Origin: Streptomyces sp. NBC_01268
GTDB taxonomy: Bacteria; Actinomycetota; Actinomycetes; Streptomycetales; Streptomycetaceae
DNA length: 64,000 nucleotides
Assembly: GCF_036240795.1 (NCBI RefSeq)
Contig: NZ_CP108454.1
Coordinates: 3,968,001 to 4,032,000, forward strand
Reading direction: 5' to 3'
Positions 9,809 to 16,898 of the stretch are shown here, piece by piece. Within the stretch, counting starts at the first letter, position 1; each line of letters begins with the position of its first letter. Below the pieces are notes generated by a model. That model was not told the DNA's origin, did not search any database, and was given only the letters and a program-made list of their open reading frames with translations. Both the position numbers and the translations under genes were made by a program.

Positions 9809-9873
9809 CTCCGGCTCCACGGGACTCCACTGCCCGGCCGGCGGCCGACGTGCGCCCCTCCCCCCGCGAACCT

Positions 9874-9893
9874 AGGCTTGCCAGGGCAAACCT
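9874..9893. promoter_or_regulatory. Palindrome upstream of bL37 gene, possible operator
   Basis: AGGcTTGCCagGGCAAaCCT is a 20-base dyad with one mismatched pair, about 35 bases before the bL37 start codon, where a promoter is expected. The half-sites resemble iron-box-like sequences, but the spacing is about five bases too wide for a DmdR/IdeR box. The regulator is unknown. Confidence 0.45.
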
Positions 9894-9927
9894 CAGCAGA
9901 ACCCCCCACGAGACCGGGAGGAACGCC

Positions 9928-10002
9928 ATGTCGAAGCGAGGCAACAAGCGCCGGGCGCGGAAGAAGAAGGGCGCCAACCACGGGAAGCGGCCCAACACCT
10001 GA
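9928..10002 (+). CDS. 50S ribosomal protein bL37 (24 aa)
   Basis: A 24-codon gene of extremely basic composition: it starts MSKRGNKRRARKKKG and ends with ANHGKRPN plus one Thr. From memory, the C-terminal ANHGKRPN block and the overall size match bL37, the small actinobacterial large-subunit protein identified in mycobacterial ribosome structures. An excellent GGGAGGAA ribosome-binding site lies seven to eight bases before ATG 9928. It sits alone between cbiD and the convergent cobM and has its own upstream region with a palindrome. It is short enough to be missed by routine gene calling. The identification rests on sequence resemblance only. Confidence 0.75.
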   Translation: MSKRGNKRRARKKKGANHGKRPNT

Positions 10003-10032
10003 GGCGGTGGGCAGGACCGCGGCCCGGGGCGT

Positions 10033-10782
10033 TCAGCAGGTGTGGCGGTCCCGGGCCGGGTCGTACAGGTGGCTGTCGCGGAACTCCGAGGCGCCCAGGG
10101 TGCGGCCCACGATGATCACGGCGGTCTTGGTGATGCCCGAGGCCTTGAGCTGGTCCGCGATGTCGGCCAGGGTGCCGCGCAGGACGACCTCGTCCGGGCG
10201 GCTGGCCATCGCCACGACGGCGGCGGGGCAGTCCGCGCCGTAGTGGGGGGCGAGCTCGGCGACGACGCGGTCGGCGTAGCGGGCCGCCAGGTGCAGGACC
10301 AGGAGCGCGCCGCTGCGGCCGAGGGTCGCCAGGTCCTCGCCCTCCGGCATGGGCGTCGCCTGCTGGGCGATGCGGGTGAGGATGACGGTCTGGCCGACCG
10401 TCGGCACGGTCAGTTCCCGCTTCAGGGCCGCCGCGGCCGCCGCAAAGGCCGGTACGCCGGGCACCACCTCGTACGGGATGCCCGCCGCGTCCAGGCGGCG
10501 CATCTGCTCGGCCATGGCGCTGAAGACGGACGGGTCGCCGGAGTGCAGGCGGGCCACGTCCTGGCCGGCCTCGTGGGCGGCGGCGATCTCGGCGACGATC
10601 TGGTCCAGGTCCATCCGGGCCGTGTCGACCAGCTTCGCGTCCGGCGGGCACTCGGCGAGCAGTTCGGTGGGGACGAGCGAGCCCGCGTAGAGGCAGACCC
10701 CGCACTTCGCCAGGGTCCGCGCGCCGCGCACGGTGATCAGGTCGGCCGCCCCGGGGCCCGCGCCGATGAAGTAGACGGTCAT
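10033..10782 (-). CDS. cobM: Precorrin-4 C11-methyltransferase CobM
   Basis: CobM (CbiF) is a SAM-dependent methyltransferase that adds the C11 methyl to precorrin-4. The 249-residue protein opens with MTVYFIGAGPGAADLITVRG, the SAM-binding loop, and shows LHSGDPSVFSAMAEQM and VVPGVPAFAAAAAAL, the standard corrin-methyltransferase motifs. ATG 10782 lies eight bases after the cobL stop; a GAAGGG tract about 12 bases upstream could serve the ribosome. A longer in-frame start (MVRNEGLNTDM) would overlap cobL and is less likely. It is the distal gene of a cobL-cobM operon. Confidence 0.94.
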   Translation of the reverse strand: MTVYFIGAGPGAADLITVRGARTLAKCGVCLYAGSLVPTELLAECPPDAKLVDTARMDLDQIVAEIAAAHEAGQDVARLHSGDPSVFSAMAEQMRRLDAAGIPYEVVPGVPAFAAAAAALKRELTVPTVGQTVILTRIAQQATPMPEGEDLATLGRSGALLVLHLAARYADRVVAELAPHYGADCPAAVVAMASRPDEVVLRGTLADIADQLKASGITKTAVIIVGRTLGASEFRDSHLYDPARDRHTC

Positions 10783-10790
10783 GTCGGTGT

Positions 10791-12005
10791 TCAACCCTTC
10801 GTTACGGACCATTGCGTGACCGGCATCGCCTGGCGCCAGCCGGTGAAGCCGCCCACCGGCACGGCGGCGGCGACCGCGAGCCGGACCAGTTCGCCGCCGT
10901 GGCGGCGATAGCGCTCGGCGAGCAGCGCCTCGGACTCCATCGTCACCGTGTTGGCGACGAGCCGGCCGCCGGCCGGGAGCGCGTCCCAGCAGGCGTCGAG
11001 CAGGCCGGGGGCGGTCAGGCCGCCGCCGATGAAGACCGCGTCGGGGGTGGGCAGCTCCGCCAGGCCGGCCGGGGCCGCGGCGGTCACCACCCGCAGGCCC
11101 GGGACGCCGAGGGCCGCCGCGTTGCGGGCGATGCGCGCCGCGCGCTCGGCGGACCGCTCCACGGCGACGGCCCGGCAGTCGCGGTGGGCCCGCGTCCACT
11201 CGATGCCGATGGAGCCGGAGCCGCCGCCGATGTCCCAGAGCAGTTCGCCCGGGGCGGGTGCCAGCGCGGCGAGCGTGGCGGCGCGCACGTACCGCTTGGT
11301 GAGCTGGCCGTCGTGCTCGTACGCCTCGTCGGGCAGTCCGGGCGTGACGCCGAGCCGCAGCGTCTCCGGGTCGCGCACGCAGTCGAGGGCGATCACGTGG
11401 AGCGGGTCGGTGCGCTCGTGCGGCCACTGGGCCGCGGTTCCGTCGAGGAGCCGCTCGCGCGCGGAGCCGAGCTGTTCGAGGACGCGGATCCGCGTGCCGC
11501 CCCAGCCCCGTTCGCGCAGCAGCGCGGCGACCCGTGCCGGGGAGTCGGCGTCCTCGCCGAGCAGCAGCAGCCGGCGCCCGTCGTGCAGCCGGGAGGTGAG
11601 GGCGTCCAGGGGCCGGGCGACGAGCGAGACGGTCTCGGTGGCCTCCAGGGGCCAGCCGAGCCGGGCGCAGGCGTACGAGACGGAGGACGGGTGCGGCAGG
11701 ACCCGCAGCCGGTCCGGCCCGACGGCCCGGGCGAGGGTGCGGCCGATCCCGTAGAACATGGGGTCTCCGCTGGCCAGGACCGCGACGCGGCGCCCCTCGT
11801 GGGCGGCGAGCAGGCCGGGCACGGCGGGGAGCAGCGGGGTGGGCCAGGCGACGCGGGTGCCGGGGCAGTCGGCGGCGGGCAGCAGGTCGAGCTGGCGGGG
11901 GCCGCCGATGAGCACCTCGGCGGCGCGCAGGGTCCGGCGGGAGGCCTCCGGGAGCCCGTCCCAGCCGTCCGCGCCGATTCCGACGACCGATATCGCAGCG
12001 TTCAC
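10791..12005 (-). CDS. cobL: Precorrin-6Y C5,15-methyltransferase (decarboxylating) CobL
   Basis: CobL methylates C5 and C15 and decarboxylates the C12 acetate side chain. The 404-residue protein is the usual CbiE-CbiT fusion: an N-terminal methyltransferase (ISVVGIGADGWDGL, VLASGDPMFYGIGRTL, about residues 1-200) and a C-terminal class I methyltransferase (LLWDIGGGSGSIGIEWTR, then DAVFIGGG, about 215-400). The start is GTG 12005, since no ATG fits. It is the first gene of the minus-strand pair with cobM, in which cobM starts eight bases after its stop. Confidence 0.94.
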   Translation of the reverse strand: MNAAISVVGIGADGWDGLPEASRRTLRAAEVLIGGPRQLDLLPAADCPGTRVAWPTPLLPAVPGLLAAHEGRRVAVLASGDPMFYGIGRTLARAVGPDRLRVLPHPSSVSYACARLGWPLEATETVSLVARPLDALTSRLHDGRRLLLLGEDADSPARVAALLRERGWGGTRIRVLEQLGSARERLLDGTAAQWPHERTDPLHVIALDCVRDPETLRLGVTPGLPDEAYEHDGQLTKRYVRAATLAALAPAPGELLWDIGGGSGSIGIEWTRAHRDCRAVAVERSAERAARIARNAAALGVPGLRVVTAAAPAGLAELPTPDAVFIGGGLTAPGLLDACWDALPAGGRLVANTVTMESEALLAERYRRHGGELVRLAVAAAVPVGGFTGWRQAMPVTQWSVTKG

Positions 12006-12071
12006 GCCGGGGACTCTACGTGAGCAGGGGCGGGGCCCTGCCGCGCGGTCACTTCCGGGCGCTCCGCGCGG

Positions 12072-12254
12072 TCACTTCTGGGCGTTCTGCCCGACGTAGA
12101 AGAGCAGCCAGACGAAGCCCGCGAACGCGTGCGTCGCGAAGACGTACACGAAGACGCGGAGCATCACGCCCCGCTCCTTCCAGCGCTCGATGTCCGTGCC
12201 GGAGTCGGTGCCGGTGTCCGTGCCGGTGTCGCTGTCGGTGCCGGGATCCGTCAT
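12072..12254 (-). CDS. Small single-pass membrane protein, DUF6126-like
   Basis: A 60-residue protein with an Asp/Gly/Thr repeat head (DSDTGTDTGTDSGTD), then a conserved-looking IERWKERGVMLRVFVYVFATH followed by the rest of one hydrophobic helix ending WLLFYVG. The basic WKERG before the helix suggests a cytoplasmic N-terminus. From memory it matches the Streptomyces family annotated DUF6126; its function is unknown. ATG 12254 is chosen because GGAGG lies six bases before it; a longer frame from 12326 lacks this. Monocistronic, between cobL and the luciferase-like gene. Confidence 0.75.
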   Translation of the reverse strand: MTDPGTDSDTGTDTGTDSGTDIERWKERGVMLRVFVYVFATHAFAGFVWLLFYVGQNAQK

Positions 12255-12312
12255 GTCCTCCAGGGTACGGGCGGCCGGGAATACCGGGGTGGGGTGCACC
12301 GTTCCCCGTGAT

Positions 12313-12348
12313 GGTTTAAGATTCAACCACTGATGCGAACGGCATCAG
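12313..12348. promoter_or_regulatory. Two adjacent dyads in the monooxygenase promoter region
   Basis: GGTTTAAGATTCAACC (12313-12328) fits the palindrome GGTTnAAnnTTnAACC, and CTGATGCgaacgGCATCAG (12330-12348) has perfect seven-base arms. Both lie within 60 bases of the start codon. The AT-rich first dyad looks like a binding site for a dimeric repressor such as a MarR-type protein; no regulator gene is adjacent. Confidence 0.5.
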
Positions 12349-12369
12349 GGAACGCGAGAGGTGAGCACG

Positions 12370-13458
12370 ATGCAGTTCGGGATCTTCACCGTCGGCGACG
12401 TGACGGCCGACCCCACCACCGGCCGTACCCCCACCGAGCACGAGCGGATCAAGAACACCGTCGCCATCGCGCTCAAGGCGGAGGAGGTCGGCCTGGACGT
12501 CTTCGCGACCGGCGAGCACCACAACCCGCCGTTCGTCCCGTCCTCCCCGACGACCCTCCTCGGGCACATAGCCGCCCGCACGGAGAACCTGATCCTCTCC
12601 ACCTCCACGACCCTCATCACCACCAACGACCCGGTGAAGATCGCCGAGGACTACGCCACCCTCCAGCACCTCGCCGACGGCCGCGTCGACCTGATGATGG
12701 GCCGCGGCAACACCGGCCCGGTCTACCCGTGGTTCGGCCAGGACATCCGCCAGGGCATCCCGCTCGCCATCGAGAACTACGCGCTCCTCCACAAGCTGTG
12801 GAGGGAGGACGTGGTCGACTGGGAGGGCAAGTTCCGCACCGCGCTCCAGGGCTTCACGGCCACCCCGCGCCCGCTCGACGGCGTCCCGCCGTTCGTGTGG
12901 CACGGCTCCATCCGCTCCCCGGAGATCGCCGAGCAGGCCGCGTACTACGGTGACGGCTTCTTCGCCAACCACATCTTCTGGCCCAAGCAGCACACCGAGA
13001 AGATGGTCCGGCTCTACCGGCAGCGGTACGCCCACTACGGCCACGGCACCCCCGAGCAGGCGATCGTCGGCCTCGGCGGCCAGGTCTTCATGCGGAAGAA
13101 CTCGCAGGACGCCGTTCGGGACTTCCGCCCGTACTTCGACAACGCACCGGTCTACGGCCACGGCCCCTCCCTGGAGGAGTTCAGCCGCGAGACCCCGCTG
13201 ACCGTCGGCTCGCCGCAGGAGGTCATCGAGCGCACCCTGTCCTTCCGCGACTACGTCGGCGACTACCAGCGCCAGCTCTTCCTGGTCGACCACGCCGGTC
13301 TGCCCCTGAAGACGGTCCTGGAGCAGCTCGACCTCCTCGGCGAGGAGGTCGTCCCGGTGCTCCGCAAGGAGTTCGCGAACCTGCGGCCGGCCGGCGTCCC
13401 CGACACCGCCCCGCTGCACCCCGCCGTCACCGCGCACCGCACCGAGAAGGAGTCGTAA
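12370..13458 (+). CDS. FMN-dependent luciferase-like monooxygenase, CE1758 type
   Basis: A 362-residue LLM-class flavin monooxygenase with a TIM-barrel bacterial luciferase fold. It begins MQFGIFTVGDVTADPTTG and contains VFATGEHHNPPFVPSSP, the flavin-site-like SPTTLLGHIAART, and VDLMMGRGNTGPVYPWFG. It is followed after three bases by a matched FMN reductase, the pairing for which the CE1758/CE1759 families are named. Together they would supply reduced FMN and oxidise an unknown substrate. ATG 12370 is preferred because GAGAGGTGA is well spaced; GTG 12361 is in frame. A pair of dyads in the promoter suggests ligand-controlled repression. Confidence 0.87.
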   Translation: MQFGIFTVGDVTADPTTGRTPTEHERIKNTVAIALKAEEVGLDVFATGEHHNPPFVPSSPTTLLGHIAARTENLILSTSTTLITTNDPVKIAEDYATLQHLADGRVDLMMGRGNTGPVYPWFGQDIRQGIPLAIENYALLHKLWREDVVDWEGKFRTALQGFTATPRPLDGVPPFVWHGSIRSPEIAEQAAYYGDGFFANHIFWPKQHTEKMVRLYRQRYAHYGHGTPEQAIVGLGGQVFMRKNSQDAVRDFRPYFDNAPVYGHGPSLEEFSRETPLTVGSPQEVIERTLSFRDYVGDYQRQLFLVDHAGLPLKTVLEQLDLLGEEVVPVLRKEFANLRPAGVPDTAPLHPAVTAHRTEKES

Positions 13459-13461
13459 ACC

Positions 13462-14094
13462 ATGCAGACCCTCAAGCTGGTCGCCGTCTCCGCCGGCCTC
13501 AGCTCCCCCTCCTCCACCCGGCTGCTCGCCGACCGGCTCGTCCAGGCGACCCGCTACCGGCTGGCCGAGCAGGAGTACGCGGTCGACGTCGAGGTCGTCG
13601 AACTGCGCGACCTGGCCGTCGACATCGCGAAGAACCTCGTGACCGGCTTCCCCTCCGAGAAGCTGGGCGCGGCGATCGACGCGGTGACGGGCGCCGACGG
13701 CGTCATCGCCGTCACCCCGGTCTTCACCGCCTCGTACAGCGGCCTGTTCAAGTCCTTCTTCGACCTGATCGACCCGACGGCGCTGACCGGCGTCCCGGTC
13801 CTGATCGGGGCGACCGGCGGCACCGCCCGCCACTCGCTCGTCCTCGACCACGCCCTGCGCCCGCTCTTCGCCTACCTGCGGGCCGCCGTCGCCCCGACCG
13901 CCGTGTACGCGGCCTCGGAGGACTGGGGTTCGGGCGGCGACGAGTACACCGAGGGGCTGCCCTCCCGGATCACCCGGGCCGGGCAGGAGTTCGCCGGGGC
14001 GGTCGCGGCCCGCCCGCGCCGCCGCGACGACGAGGCCGGGGTGGACGAGATCATCCCGTTCGAGCGCCAATTGGCCGACCTGCGACTGGATTGA
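13462..14094 (+). CDS. NAD(P)H-dependent FMN reductase, CE1759 type
   Basis: A 210-residue flavodoxin-like reductase expected to pass reduced FMN to the monooxygenase encoded immediately upstream. It has the flavin-phosphate-binding loop near the N-terminus (VAVSAGLSSPSSTRLLADRL), the VTPVFTASYSGLFKSFFDLI stretch typical of NADPH-dependent FMN reductases, and LIGATGGTARHSLV. The gap to the upstream gene is only three bases, with AAGGAG at the end of that gene acting as ribosome-binding site, so the two proteins should be made together. A likely detoxification or catabolic pair. Confidence 0.88.
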   Translation: MQTLKLVAVSAGLSSPSSTRLLADRLVQATRYRLAEQEYAVDVEVVELRDLAVDIAKNLVTGFPSEKLGAAIDAVTGADGVIAVTPVFTASYSGLFKSFFDLIDPTALTGVPVLIGATGGTARHSLVLDHALRPLFAYLRAAVAPTAVYAASEDWGSGGDEYTEGLPSRITRAGQEFAGAVAARPRRRDDEAGVDEIIPFERQLADLRLD

Positions 14095-14160
14095 TCCGTT
14101 TGTTACGTTGGTCGGGAGGGCCCCGCACGGGGCCTCCCGACAGCGAAACGGAGGTCGGTC

Positions 14161-14604
14161 ATGGCCGGCGGCAGGATCGTGGTGGGCGTGGACGGATCGG
14201 CTCCGTCCCTGAGGGCGCTGAAGTGGGCGGCGGCGCAGGCCGCCCTCACCGGGGACTCCCTCCAGACGGTGATCAGCTGGGAGTACCCGGCCTCCTGGGC
14301 CACCCTCATGCCGGGCGTCCCGCCCGAGTTCGACCCGGAACGGCTGGCGAAGCAGATCCTGGACCAGGCCCTGGACCAGGCGCTCGACCCCGCCACCGCG
14401 GCCGCGGTCACCCGCACCATCGTGGGCGGCAACGCGCCCCAGGCCCTGATCGACCAGGCCGAGGGCGCCACGCTGCTCGTGGTCGGCGACCGCGGCTACA
14501 GCGGCTTCAAGGCGGCGGTCCTGGGCTCCGTCTCCTCGCACGTCACCCAGCACGCGCCGTGCCCGGTGGTGGTCGTGCGCGGGGAGGTCCCGGGGGAGGA
14601 GTAG
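14161..14604 (+). CDS. Universal stress protein (UspA family), ATP-binding type
   Basis: A 147-residue single-domain UspA protein. It begins with IVVGVDGSAPSLRALKWA, the usual first strand and helix, and ends with VGDRGYSGFKAAVLGSVSSH, which fits the G-2x-G-9x-G-S/T signature of ATP-binding UspA proteins. It has its own upstream region and an AACGGAGGTCGGTC ribosome-binding site. Streptomyces carries many paralogues; the specific stress it serves cannot be read from the sequence. Confidence 0.92.
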   Translation: MAGGRIVVGVDGSAPSLRALKWAAAQAALTGDSLQTVISWEYPASWATLMPGVPPEFDPERLAKQILDQALDQALDPATAAAVTRTIVGGNAPQALIDQAEGATLLVVGDRGYSGFKAAVLGSVSSHVTQHAPCPVVVVRGEVPGEE

Positions 14605-14640
14605 GAACCGCTACCCACCCCCCTGGACGGCCGCGACGGC

Positions 14641-14685
14641 CGCCACCGCGCAGGGTGGGGGAGGAGGCCGTCTCCCCCGCGCGGT
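14641..14685 (+). terminator. Hairpin after UspA gene
   Basis: Outer arms CCACCGCGC (14641-14649) and GCGCGGTGG (14677-14685) plus inner GGGGGA/TCCCCC pairing form a long stem 37 bases past the uspA-like stop. Likely a terminator. Confidence 0.6.
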
Positions 14686-14744
14686 GGAGGCGGTCGGCAC
14701 GGCGGGCCGACGCCCCGGGGCGGGCCGGCCGGAAGGCTGGGCGC

Positions 14745-15278
14745 ATGCCGAGAATGAACGCCCTTCCCGACGTGCCCCGTTGGGCCGCCGTCGCCGCGCA
14801 CGCCGTCCCGTTCCTGGTCCTGCCCGCCGGACTGTGGCGGCTCGGGCTGGCCTTCGGGCTCCCGTTCGCCGTGCACTCCCCGTACAGCGATCCGGGACCG
14901 AGGATGCTGGCCTACATGATCGGGCTGACCGTCCTGTCCGAGCTGCTGGCCCTCCTCACGCTCGGGCTGGTACGGGGCTGGGGCGAGGTGTTCCCGCGGT
15001 GGCTGCCGCTGCTCGGCGGCCGGCCGGTGCCCGTGCGGGCGGCGACCGGGGCCGCGCTCGCGGGGGCGGCCGGACTGCTCGCGGCGGCCAGCTGGTCCGG
15101 GTACGCGGTGTACGCGGGCCTCGGCGAAGGCGACGGCACGGAGCTCACCGCCGCCCAGGACGCCCTGTTCCTCGGCTGCTACCTGCCGCTCGGGGCCTGG
15201 CCCGTGCTGCTCGCCGCGGTGGCGGTGGCGTACCACCGCCGCCGGTCCGGGCGGGCTGGTCGGCGCGGTGCTCAGTAG
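14745..15278 (+). CDS. Multi-pass membrane protein of unknown function
   Basis: A 177-residue integral membrane protein with four likely hydrophobic segments: WAAVAAHAVPFLVLPAGLWR, MLAYMIGLTVLSELLALLTL, AATGAALAGAAGLLAAASWS and LPLGAWPVLLAAVAVAYH. The last is followed by a positively charged tail (HRRRSGRAGRRG), suggesting a cytoplasmic C-terminus. I do not recognise the family. ATG 14745 has GGAAGG eight bases upstream; ATG 14754 is an alternative. Its 3' end overlaps the convergent gene at 15272 by seven bases, so the two share termination sequences. Confidence 0.72.
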   Translation: MPRMNALPDVPRWAAVAAHAVPFLVLPAGLWRLGLAFGLPFAVHSPYSDPGPRMLAYMIGLTVLSELLALLTLGLVRGWGEVFPRWLPLLGGRPVPVRAATGAALAGAAGLLAAASWSGYAVYAGLGEGDGTELTAAQDALFLGCYLPLGAWPVLLAAVAVAYHRRRSGRAGRRGAQ

Positions 15279-15676
15279 GGCGCGGGACGGCCGGCCGCGT
15301 CCTCGTGGGTGTAGAAGAGGTAGTAGGCGGCACCGCCGTTCACCCCCGCCACGATCAGCCCGAGCAGCGTCGAGGAGTAGATGCTCGAGCCGGAGAGGCT
15401 GTAGAGGAAGCCGATCGCGATGCCGGTGAGGGCGCCCCAGGCCGCGGCGCGCAGTTCGCGCCGCAGCCGTCCGCCGTAGCGGCGCAGCCCGTAGATCGCC
15501 ACCGCGAGGACGACGGCGCTGATCAGGCCGAGCCAGAGCTGGCCCCAGGACAGGGCGCCGCCGTCACGGACGATGACCGGGGCGTAGAGGCCGTAGAGGA
15601 TGCCGATGGTGGCGGGCACGCCCCAGCCGTGCGTGCTCAGGTGCCACCGGGCGGGTACCGCTGCGTGTGCGGCCAT
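15272..15676 (-). CDS. Small multi-pass membrane protein of unknown function
   Basis: A 134-residue membrane protein with four likely helices: VPATIGILYGLYAPVIV, LWLGLISAVVLAVAIYGL, AAWGALTGIAIGFLYSL and LLGLIVAGVNGGAAYYLFYT. A basic stretch (RRYGGRLRREL) separates helices two and three. The start is ATG 15676 with GGGAGCTCC upstream. I do not recognise the family; similar small proteins occur across Streptomyces. The 3' end overlaps the convergent membrane-protein gene. Confidence 0.7.
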   Translation of the reverse strand: MAAHAAVPARWHLSTHGWGVPATIGILYGLYAPVIVRDGGALSWGQLWLGLISAVVLAVAIYGLRRYGGRLRRELRAAAWGALTGIAIGFLYSLSGSSIYSSTLLGLIVAGVNGGAAYYLFYTHEDAAGRPAPY

Positions 15677-15750
15677 GGCAGGAGCTCCCTTCGCCGGAAC
15701 CGTTCCTGCACCCTCCAGGGCACACCCCCGTCCGGCGCCCCGCAAGTGGA

Positions 15751-16173
15751 TCAGCCGGCCGCCGGGCGCACCGCCACCGCGTCGATCTCGAAGAGCATGC
15801 CGGGCAGGGCGAGGGACGCGACGCCGCTGAGGGTCTGGGCGGGCAGCCGGTCGCCGAAGGCGGCGTGCAGGGCCTTGCCGAGGACCTCCAGCTTGGCGAG
15901 GTCGTGGTCGACGACGTACGAGCCGAGCCGGACGACGTGCCCGAAGCCGAGACCGACGCCCTCCAGCGCGTGCCGCAGGTGGGTGAAGGCCAGGTCGACC
16001 TGGGCGGCGAAGTCGTCGGGGTGGAGCGGGGAGCCGGTGGCGTCGGAGGCGTACTGGCCGCCGATGAAGACGAGTTCGCCCGGTGCGGAGGCCGCGTGGC
16101 TGTAGCCGAAGGGGGTCGGGTCGTGCAGGGTGGCGGGGTTGGTGATCGTGCGCTGGTCGTGGGTCACGCTCAT
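15751..16173 (-). CDS. RidA family protein (reactive intermediate/endoribonuclease L-PSP fold)
   Basis: A 140-residue member of the YjgF/YER057c/UK114 (RidA) family, trimeric proteins that hydrolyse reactive enamine/imine intermediates or act on related small molecules. Visible motifs include FGYSHAASAPGELVFIGGQY near the N-terminus, HLRHALEGVGLGFGHVVRL in the middle, and MLFEIDAVAVRP at the end, which is the typical C-terminal strand. The usual conserved Arg of true RidA is not clearly present, so it may belong to another Rid subgroup. GGGAGGAC precedes ATG 16173. A perfect dyad at 16196-16212 lies just upstream and resembles the promoter of the neighbouring Rrf2 gene, suggesting regulation by that protein. 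Confidence 0.85.
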   Translation of the reverse strand: MSVTHDQRTITNPATLHDPTPFGYSHAASAPGELVFIGGQYASDATGSPLHPDDFAAQVDLAFTHLRHALEGVGLGFGHVVRLGSYVVDHDLAKLEVLGKALHAAFGDRLPAQTLSGVASLALPGMLFEIDAVAVRPAAG

Positions 16174-16195
16174 GAGACGACGTCCTCCCGTGGAC

Positions 16196-16212
16196 AGGAC
16201 ATTCGATGTCCT
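16196..16212. promoter_or_regulatory. Palindromic operator-like site upstream of the RidA gene
   Basis: AGGACATtcgATGTCCT has perfect seven-base arms about a three-base spacer and lies 22 bases before the RidA start, followed upstream by AT-richer TGAATTCA. A related GGACAT...ATCC element occurs at the Rrf2 promoter. The shared element suggests a common regulator. Confidence 0.6.
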
Positions 16213-16283
16213 GAATTCAGATGTGAAGCGGTCAGGATGGGGAGCGGTGCGCGGGGCGGCGCCGCCGCGCCCGGCAGCCTCGT

Positions 16284-16760
16284 TCAGCCCGTCGTGGCGA
16301 GCCAGCGGCGGATCCGGTCCGGGGCGCCGGGCGCCTGCCGTTCGGCCTGGGCGCGGACGTCGTCCAGGGTCCGGCCGGCCAGCTCCCGCCGCCAGGCCAG
16401 CTCGGCCCGGCCCATCGCGCCGGCGATGGCGCACTCGGCGGAGGGCGGTCCCGCCGCCCCCGGCCCCTGGCCCCGGATCTCGGTGCAGCGGAAGGCCTCG
16501 TCCGGGCCCTCGATCGCCGTGACCACGTCCATGAGGGTGATCCGGTCCAGCGACCTGGCCAGCCGGAAGCCGCCCTTGGGGCCGGAGACCGAGCCGAGGA
16601 TCCCGGCCCGGACGAGCGCCTGGAGCTGCTTGTTGAGGTAGGCGGCGGGCAGCTCGTGGTACGCCGCGAGCCGGGCCGCGGTGACCGCCCGGCCCTCGCC
16701 GATCCAGGCCAGGTTCAGGCAGCTGTGCATCGCCCATTCGACGCCCTCGTTCATCCTCAT
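16284..16760 (-). CDS. Rrf2 family regulator, RsrR-like
   Basis: A 158-residue Rrf2-family winged-helix regulator: EWAMHSCLNLAW, AARLAAYHELPAAYLNKQLQ as the recognition region, and GILGSVSGPKGGFRLARS as the wing. The three closely spaced cysteines of NsrR/IscR are absent. Instead Glu8 and His12 near the N-terminus and Cys92 and Cys110 are placed much as the 2Fe-2S ligands I recall for Streptomyces RsrR (Glu8, His12, Cys90, Cys110), so it is likely a redox-sensing protein with this unusual cluster. The start is ATG 16760; ATG 16754 is possible. It has a dyad in its own promoter related to the one before RidA. Convergence of target and regulator is inferred. Confidence 0.87.
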   Translation of the reverse strand: MRMNEGVEWAMHSCLNLAWIGEGRAVTAARLAAYHELPAAYLNKQLQALVRAGILGSVSGPKGGFRLARSLDRITLMDVVTAIEGPDEAFRCTEIRGQGPGAAGPPSAECAIAGAMGRAELAWRRELAGRTLDDVRAQAERQAPGAPDRIRRWLATTG

Positions 16761-16765
16761 ATTCT

Positions 16766-16784
16766 GGATGCTACATGTCCAGGA
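16766..16784. promoter_or_regulatory. Rrf2 promoter dyad related to the RidA operator
   Basis: On the minus strand the sequence reads TGGACATGTAGCATCCAG, with GGA...TCC symmetry and the same GGACAT half-site found upstream of RidA. It is only about 10 bases from the start codon, where autoregulation would block transcription or translation. Confidence 0.45.
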
Positions 16785-16898
16785 TCTCCTCGCCAACAGG
16801 TTCTTGAAGGTGCGTCACACGCCGTCGCAGCGCCGGCCCGTCACCCGTACGGCTCAACTGAAGGTTCGCGGGCGGGCGGGCGCTCCGACGATGGGTGC

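Noticed and set aside
9874..9893. Iron-box (DmdR/IdeR) assignment
   Set aside because: Half-sites are similar but the distance between TAGG and CCTC is about five bases too long.
12255..12326. Longer N-terminus for the DUF6126-like gene from 12326
   Set aside because: No ribosome-binding site at the longer start, whereas ATG 12254 has GGAGG; the extension also runs into the promoter dyads of the divergent gene.
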